From the NCBI GenBank assembly GCA_037074705.1, contig CM073593.1, positions 107,944,238 to 108,008,237 on the forward strand: a stretch of 64,000 nt of DNA, given 5' to 3'. Shown here piece by piece: positions 57,861 to 64,000 of this stretch. The DNA is from Zhengitettix transpicula (lineage: Eukaryota; Arthropoda; Insecta; Orthoptera; Tetrigidae). The position numbers and the translations under genes are program-made. Each line of letters opens with the position of its first letter. The stretch's first letter is position 1. The notes under the pieces are model-generated. The model searched no databases and was not told the DNA's origin. It worked only from the letters and a program-made list of their open reading frames with translations.

Positions 57861-58730
57861 TCAACACAGTGATGCCTCGGAAATGTTGTGTGTCATGGAA
57901 TATACTAATATAAATTTAGAAATGTCATGGGGTTTTTAATCATTTTATTTACGTAAGTGATTAATTACTCCAAAGATTCTCAACCCTCCCTTTGATACGT
58001 CAGTGTCGCTTTTCGAGACAGCGTGACGCATTGTGACGCAAATTCCACGAGGCTTGCAGTTGACAAAACAACTCAGCGTCCGCCGTCCTTCCCTAAAATG
58101 AACGTCAAACTTGCAAATTAGAATCTGCGTGTCACCCGCTCTCATGTTCACGCGTGTCCAGTGGAAGGGAGGAATCTGTGTATGTTGCCACACGCAGTAA
58201 TTCCATACCACAGCTAATACACACACCAACATATTACGTCACAACGCCGCCGTAGTCCGCCCTGTCACTAAACGCATTAGGGCAAAGTGGAGAGGCTTAA
58301 TCAAGTATTCATGGGCATGGCGGATCTGGTCTACCAGAGGCAATCTGCAACAACAACACAATCAAGGGAATCTTCAGAAAAAATCCTGGTGGTTGGGATA
58401 TTTTTTTTCCCCAAAACTGAGAATTAACCATTTTTTTCTTTTATAAATAAACGTATTAAATTATAATCCACGGGTCAAGCCCAGGGATTGAGAAATGTGC
58501 ATGCGCAGGAATCCGTTTGACACCCCCCTGCACTGCCCGTGAAGGTCGACGAACTGTCTCCTTTCTGTGCTGTGGACTAGTGAGCACATACGACAGCGCC
58601 ATCGTTTGTAGATGTACTTTCGCTTCACACAGCTGTGTGCCAACTTTGTTGCTAATTTTTTTCCGCTTTTAAGAAGTACACGCTGTTGGAAAACTACGCA
58701 GATGGGTGGAAAGAAGAATAAGAAGGTGTA
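57861..58730. other. spacer, no gene recognised
   Basis: Balanced at 57980-58260 and 58480-58690. Frames up to 95 codons without motifs. No feature supported. Confidence 0.4.
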
Positions 58731-58985
58731 GACAGGCTGCATGCGGGTAATCCACATAGTGGCAACTCCCCTCTTATAGCATAGGACAGGGACTGAAAGA
58801 GGGGATGAGGAAAGGTGGAGGAAGGTAGCCAAAGGGTTAACTAGGGGGCCCCCGGGCTGGAGTTTAAGGATCCAACCCGGCAATTCTCCATAAAGTGATG
58901 CAGGGAAAACCCTAGAAAAACCTGCTTCAGGTTTGTCGGGCATTTGGTACTTGTCCCACGCCCTTCCCTGGATGGCGGGAGGGGG
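58731..58985 (-). mobile_element. family A retroposon, copy A10 (short form)
   Basis: Minus-strand copy with the short-form 5' start (CTCCCGCCATCCAGGG, seen reversed at its right end). Its 3' tail is not a clean A-run, ending at AGACAGGCTGC near 58731. A 160-codon minus frame running through it is an artefact. Confidence 0.82.
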
Positions 58986-59096
58986 ATTTACAATTAATTT
59001 TCAAAGCGCCTGAAAGAATTTCCTTTTTTTTTTGGAAATTTTAATATTTAAAATAATAATTACAAAGTTAGTTATCCTATTTTGTATTAAACTGTT

Positions 59097-59385
59097 CTGT
59101 AACGTGTTATCCTTATTATTTATTTACTTATAATTATATAAAAATAATATACTGTTCGGTAAGGATTCTGTAACGTGTTATCCTTATTATTTATTTACTT
59201 ATAATTATATAATAATAATAAACTGTTCGGTAAGGATTCTGTAACATGTTATCCTTATTATTTACTTACTTATAAGTATATAATAATTATAAACTGTTCG
59301 GTAAGGATTCTGTAAGGTGTTATCCTTATTATTTATTTAGTTATAATAATAAGGATAATAATAAACTGTTCTGTAAGGATAACAA
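59097..59385. repeat. 71-bp tandem repeat, four units
   Basis: Units start CTGTAACGTGTTATCC at 59097, 59168, 59239 and 59310, exactly 71 bp apart. Shared blocks: TTATTATTTATTTACTTATA and ACTGTTCGGTAAGGATT. The final unit ends in an inverted TAAGGATAAC block, giving a hairpin cap. Confidence 0.95.
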
Positions 59386-60922
59386 GTTACACAACACTTT
59401 AATACAAAATAACACAACGTTTCGTTCCATTTTACTAAATGTTTTTTGAACTCTTCCCTTCAGCGTGAAACAAAATAAAAAAAGTATTGTTGAATATTTA
59501 AAAATTCAAATGATACTAATTTTATTAAAAAAAATTCGTTTGTTTCGTTTCCAAAAATCGGAATGTATTAATTATAATTTACATTAATTGTATGTTATTG
59601 TTAGAAGTCATTAATTTGTGAATTTTATTTACACTATAACGTATTATTAGTTCAAAAAATCAAATGATAGAATAAAATATGACTTATTAATTCCTTTTCT
59701 TGCCACACGACTACCAATTTTTTTCACTTATAAAATCAATAAATAATTGTAAATATGTTAATAAAAAAACCTTATAAAATTAGATTTTCCATGGTTGGTC
59801 GACTTGTGGTTAAAAAAATACATGATACGCGAGTAAAACGCCAGAAACAACGGATGGGTTTATTATGAATATGGATGGTTAATTAGGGATAGTTGGTTTT
59901 TGCGGGTTTTCAAATTACCTTGAACGATGATTGAGGTAATATTTGATTACGGGGTTTGAAAGTCTTGAGATGGCGTCCACAATTTCCGTTGATTGGGGGC
60001 GAATATTTTTTTTTAGAACCGGATAGATACAGGAAAACTGTAGCAGGAAAACAGCGTCACCAGGAGGGTTTCTCTCCCCCCCCCCCTTGGCGCCCCACCC
60101 AGACAGTAAAGGGTAGTGAAGCAAATAAGCGCCGTGAAAGAACGGACAGTTTAACAAGCTGTCGGATTTACGAAAAGTACCACAAAATTACGCGACAGTT
60201 AACGGGGATTTAAGTTCAGTACCGGGAAGCTTTACCTGATGTATGAGAGTCTGCAGCTCCTTGTATTATTATTATTATTATCATGTCTCTCCTTGTGAGG
60301 CGGACATTAACCAGGCGTGTTTATTGGTTGTCTAGACCCCGCGAGTTCGTATTTCGCAGAGATTTGCGAGCAGCGCCGATGTGCTCAGTTGCTTGTTTTA
60401 ACAGCGTTGCTTAGCAATCCTTCAGAGAGGAGAGAGGGAGAGAGAGAGAGAGAAAGAACGAACCTTCCCCGAAGTGTGGTTTATATCCGCTAGGTTTTGG
60501 AACTCCGCAACGCGCCTGACGTCAGCCGAACCCCCCCAGAAGCCCGGTATTTGATTTCGAATGGCGTCGTGTTCTTTTCCCCCTTTGCCGAGGTTTTGAC
60601 TAACACACTGGAGGAATATCGTGCGCACAAAGGAGGTGGTAACTGGAAGCCTCACCTGCACTCTAGAGTGGCCATTGTTATCAATACAACGGTGTGTCTA
60701 TGACATTCCCACATATCTTCCTTTCATGTATCTTTGGAGATATTTCGCAGAGAAGGGGGGGGGGAAGGGGAAGGCGAAATGCACACAAAATATTAACTTG
60801 TTGGCCGACCTTATTGTCGATATTATACACCTAATAATAATTTTAATTAATAATATAAATCAATAAGAATAACGACAAATTTTACTGACATTATAAAAGA
60901 TGTTTTTCAACACAGCGACAAC
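59386..60922. other. spacer, no gene recognised
   Basis: ACAACGTTTCGTTCC near 59404 is a lone hammerhead-like fragment. C run at 60076-60086, (ATT)n at about 60265-60281, (GA)n at about 60425-60453, G run at 60755-60764. No gene supported. Confidence 0.4.
60425..60453. repeat. (GA)n microsatellite
   Basis: Purine dinucleotide run, slightly interrupted. Confidence 0.9.
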
Positions 60923-60954
60923 GTTTCAGTACCTTACGTTGGGGGCTTTATCAG
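60923..60954 (-). ncRNA. decayed hammerhead-like core
   Basis: Minus strand: CTGATAA (60954-60948), AGCCCCC, loop, ACTGAAACGTTGTC (GAAAC 60927-60923). One change in CTGANGA; stem II unclear. Confidence 0.4.
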
Positions 60955-61029
60955 GTTGTTTCTACGGTTCAATTTTTTTTGTTATACCCAGTAAAATAAT
61001 CACAGATTTAAAACCTTTATTTCAGGTTA

Positions 61030-61345
61030 AAAATTAAGCCAAAGAGTCCTCAAAATTACAATAAGGATTCTTTAGTATCATTATTACATTTATTAAAATA
61101 TCGTAGAATAATTTCAAGACTCAAATTCAATGCAGATTGTTTTTCTTTACATCGTCCGATCCTTGAAATTTCAAAGAACAATTAGAGGACTCAATTTCAA
61201 TAAGGATCGTTCATTCTTACATCGTCCAATTATTGAAATATAGTAAAATGAATTGAAGACGCAAATTAAAAAATGATTGTTTATCCTTACAATTTCAATA
61301 AGGATCTTTTATCCTTACATCGTCCAATTATTTATATATTTCAGA
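61030..61345. repeat. degenerate tandem repeat, unit about 95 bp
   Basis: Recurrent blocks CAATAAGGAT, CTTACATCGTCCAATTATT and TTGAAATAT..AGAATAATTTGAGGACTC about every 95 bp, three to four units, strongly diverged. Confidence 0.65.
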
Positions 61346-61574
61346 ATAATTTGAGGAATTTATGGTTTAATTAAATCTGTTAATTAAAACGGGTCTCATA
61401 ATTATTTAATTAGAACATCCATTTCTTTTGTGTCCTATTTTACAACAATATAATATTTAAAACAATTAACACATTTTCTACATTCTATTAATCTAATAAT
61501 GAGTGTTACCAATCGTAAAGTAATTAAGACCCTATATTTTTTTTCAAAATAAAATTACAAATTAATCCTAATAT

Positions 61575-61770
61575 TATCAAGGGTGCCTGGCGTTATCCAG
61601 GTTTTCATAATTAAACTCAGCGACATTCATAACACCGGATTTGACTCCATTATCGATTGTTTTTTTTTGTTATTTTTGTGTAACTTCCTTTGCACTCTAA
61701 GGATTATCTCCTTCCATACTGATTGGGATTGAAATTATACACAACGATGGAGTAAACGCGTGTCATGACT
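61575..61770 (-). repeat. family D repeat, copy 6 (fragment)
   Basis: AGGGTGCCTGGCGTTATCC then AGG is a decayed form of the terminal D block. It is followed by AATTAAACTCAGCGACATTC, GGATTTGACTCC and GGATT..TCCTTCCATACTG, as in copy 4. Truncated after one unit. Confidence 0.7.
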
Positions 61771-62352
61771 TTTAGAGTCGAAATCCGAGAGAGTATTTTT
61801 CTAGGAATAAATATAATACGGCCTTTTATTTTCTAGGATTTCTTATATTTAATTAAAAAGGTCACATTTCACATTTTGAAACAGCTTCAGGAGCTTAACA
61901 GTTGAATGGTATTCTGAAGAATACTTCTAAAATGGAAAACAGTGTTGCCAACGCTTGTAGCAAATCCATGATAAAGTAGAAGGAGAGGGACTTTTTAATC
62001 CTGCGGGGACTTAAAGTAATCTCAAAAGAGGCTTCCGGGATGATGCAGATTAACAAATCGAAAGCTGAGCAGGGGTAAATTAAACGATTCTGTATAATTC
62101 CCCCTTCTGAGAGATTTTTTTTTCTCCTCCGCCTTGAGATTGAGATCCTTCGTGTCCGCGTTGCCTTCCTGGAACTTAATTGCAATGACGACTCAAACGA
62201 ATTGCCAAACTCTGGGCTAACCCCCCACCCCCCCCCTCCCCCAAGTCGATTGATAGACGATTTAACCTTCCTTTCCCTAGGTAATTTTCGCTTATTTTCT
62301 CTCTGGGGCAGAGATATCAATCTCTCGCCCGTTTTCTCATTTTCTTTCGCAG

Positions 62353-62469
62353 GTCCTTATCGATGACGCCTCCGGAGTCGACTGCTTTTTCGTCCCCCCA
62401 ACCCCCCCTCAAGTGATAAACGGATGTCTTCAAGTTTCTATTCCGAAACGACAGAGAGGATTTGAATAA
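62353..62469 (+). CDS. candidate 3' exon, very uncertain
   Basis: A pyrimidine tract ending TTTCTTTCGCAG (to 62352) looks like a 3' splice site. It is followed by 38 open codons (start VLIDDASGVDCFFVPP) and a TAA at 62467-62469. No protein family is recognised, the region has simple C runs, and no partner exon was found. It may well be chance; I list it only because the acceptor is good. Confidence 0.12.
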   Translation, partial: VLIDDASGVDCFFVPPTPPQVINGCLQVSIPKRQRGFE

Positions 62470-63140
62470 ATCTGCCTGCGGGGTTTTATCAGACAAATTG
62501 AGGATTTTAACTTAAAGCCAAACAACAGTTCGTTAATTTCGGGGGAAGTTCTTCCAGCGAATGCCCGAGGGAATGTGAATTTTTTTTCCCCTAAAATATC
62601 ACAAACTTTAACTTTCTGACCTCTAATTTCTATACTTTGAAATATTTAGTCTGAATGCAGATACTCCCAATATTAATTTGTTAAGGTATCTGCGGTTCCT
62701 TTGATTTCGTTTTAATCTGTATTTTAAAGCATTTAGTAATATAATTTTTTTTGACCACACAGGTTTCTTAAATTGGCAAATTTTGAAACAAATATTCCAG
62801 CATTTAAGTTAACACTAATTACACTTTCTTTATTAATTGACAAGGTCAAATTATAAATAAAGGAAAAGACAAAAGATGGTGTTGCAATTATATTTACAAT
62901 ACGCTAGATTAATTAAATACGCCAAAGACTCCAAACAGTTAATAATTGACAAAACAATTAATGTTATAAAAATAATTCATCCCCAATTTGGGACACCATC
63001 AGGTGTAAACTAATAGTTGATAAAGAGATATTTTAGTCCTTAATTATTAATATAAGAAACAAAAATATCTTCAATTAAATTTAAATAATTTATATGCAAC
63101 GTCAGATCATCTTGAATTATTGAATTCAAAAAAAATAATC
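62470..63140. other. AT-rich spacer with a hammerhead-like fossil
   Basis: Minus strand 63003-62975: CTGATGG, TGTCCC, AAATT, GGGGA, TGAAT. Stem II (TCCC with GGGGA) persists although GAAAC has mutated. Nothing else seen. Confidence 0.4.
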
Positions 63141-64000
63141 TTATAAATAAAAGAGAGTGTATGTATGTTTGTTTGTATGTTTGTTTGTATGTTTGTTTGT
63201 ATGTATATTTGTATGTTCGTTATACAAATCTACACCGGTAGAGCAAATTTCACCAAATTTCGTACACGTGTTCTTTACGACCAGGAAACAAACACTGTCG
63301 GGGTGAGACATGTCTACCACCCCCAGAAGCGGGGATGCACGGGGGTTGAAATATTTAAACATGCTAAAACAGCCGATATTTTAGTCGGATAATAATTTTT
63401 AGGGGACCAAGATATTTATGGTGTTTCTACCGATGTTTTCTGAATATAATTTTCATCCCCTACACCCTGGGAAAAGGGCACCCTTAGGGTTTAGGGTGGA
63501 GAATACAAATCTATACCGGTGGATCAAATTTCACCAAATTTCGTACACGTGTTCTTTGCGACCAGGAAAACAACACTGTCGGGGTGAGACGCGCCTACCA
63601 CCCCCTGAAGCGGGGGTGGACGGGGGTGGAAATATTTGAACATGCTAAAACAGTCGATATTTCAGTCGGATAAATATTTGTGGAGGTCAAAGATATTTAT
63701 AGTCTTTCCACTAATGATATCTGAATATAATTTTCAACCTCTACACCCTGGGGAAAGAGCACCCCTAGCGTTAGAGGGGGAGAATACAAATCTACACCGC
63801 TGGAGCAAATTTCACCAAATTTGGTACACGGGTTCTTTGCGACCAGGAAAACAACACTGTCGGGGTGAGACGCGCCTACCACCCCCTGAAGCGGGGGTGG
63901 ACGGGGGTGGACGGGGGTGGAAATATTTGAACATGCTAAAACAGTCGATATTTAAGTCAGATAAATATTTGTAGAAGTCAAAGATATTTATAGTCTTTCC
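63141..64000 (+). repeat. family D repeat, copy 7: microsatellite head plus 281-bp tandem units
   Basis: Head of (GTTTGTAT)n at about 63163-63220, then units starting ATACAAATCTACACC-like at 63222, 63503 and 63784 (281 bp apart), cut by the window edge. Each unit: CAAATTTCACCAAATTT, ACACGTGTTCTTTGCGACCA, CACTGTCGGGGTGAGAC, AAATATTTGAACATGCTAAA, CGATATTT..GTCGGAT. In the third unit ACGGGGGTGG is repeated. The frames here, up to 112 codons, follow the repeat and are not genes. Confidence 0.9.

Noticed and set aside
58461..58943. Longest open frame in the window, 160 codons on the minus strand
   Set aside because: Half of it is family A sequence in a frame not open in other copies; the rest shows no motif.
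61895..62320. 141-codon minus-strand frame
   Set aside because: Runs through a C/G homopolymer and basic low-complexity sequence, with no recognisable domain.
63165..63974. Frames of 73-112 codons with repeated amino-acid strings at the right edge
   Set aside because: They simply follow the 281-bp family D units. The repeated strings reflect DNA repetition, not a repeat protein.

Overview
The window looks like non-coding, repeat-dominated DNA from an animal (metazoan), probably an invertebrate. It is AT-rich. No open frame exceeds 160 codons and none reads as a convincing intact gene. I saw no bacterial operon, rRNA, intact tRNA or snRNA. The animal assignment rests on a decayed non-LTR retrotransposon reverse transcriptase, poly(A)-tailed retroposons, tRNA-derived relics, a complex satellite, many microsatellites, and hammerhead-ribozyme-like cores of the kind known from Penelope-like elements and retrozymes. 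I cannot name the species.

Layout. 1-5690: tandem satellite of about 305 bp per unit (18 full units plus a decayed edge unit), each with a palindromic CRE and E-box core. 5.7-15 kb: AT-rich unique DNA with the first copies of families D (7.1, 10.8 kb), A (9.0, 9.5 kb) and G (13.0 kb). 15-23.4 kb: AT-rich minisatellite, more A and D copies, a clean RFX X-box, and a palindromic element with two outward-facing TATA/initiator arms at 23.0-23.4 kb. 24.1-25.6 kb: LINE reverse transcriptase relic. 26-34 kb: AT-rich DNA, small tandem repeats, and a cluster of hammerhead-like cores at 32.1-33.0 kb. 34.3 kb: full-length family A. 35.4-36.8 kb: long-inverted-repeat element around a 296-bp tandem pair. 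37.5-45.2 kb: minisatellite, family D, family C foldbacks, tRNA-like palindrome, exon-like repeat. 46-51.8 kb: 134-bp and roughly 105-bp tandem repeats and microsatellites. 51.8-56.1 kb: 335-bp inverted duplication enclosing a family A copy with a 13-bp target duplication, then two more A copies. 56.4-61.8 kb: minisatellite with a nested C copy, last A copy, 71-bp tandem repeat. 63.1-64.0 kb: family D expanded into a 281-bp tandem array running off the edge.

The most interesting signal is the recurrence, on both strands, of CTGANGA, then a short hairpin, then GAAAC: the layout of a hammerhead ribozyme core. About twenty copies in varied decay share one layout, and the stem-II sequences differ while keeping base pairing. 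The copy at 32519-32582 shows pairing for all three helices. Several of these cores sit inside inverted or foldback repeats. I read them as remnants of ribozyme-bearing retroelements. This and the satellite are the parts most worth testing.
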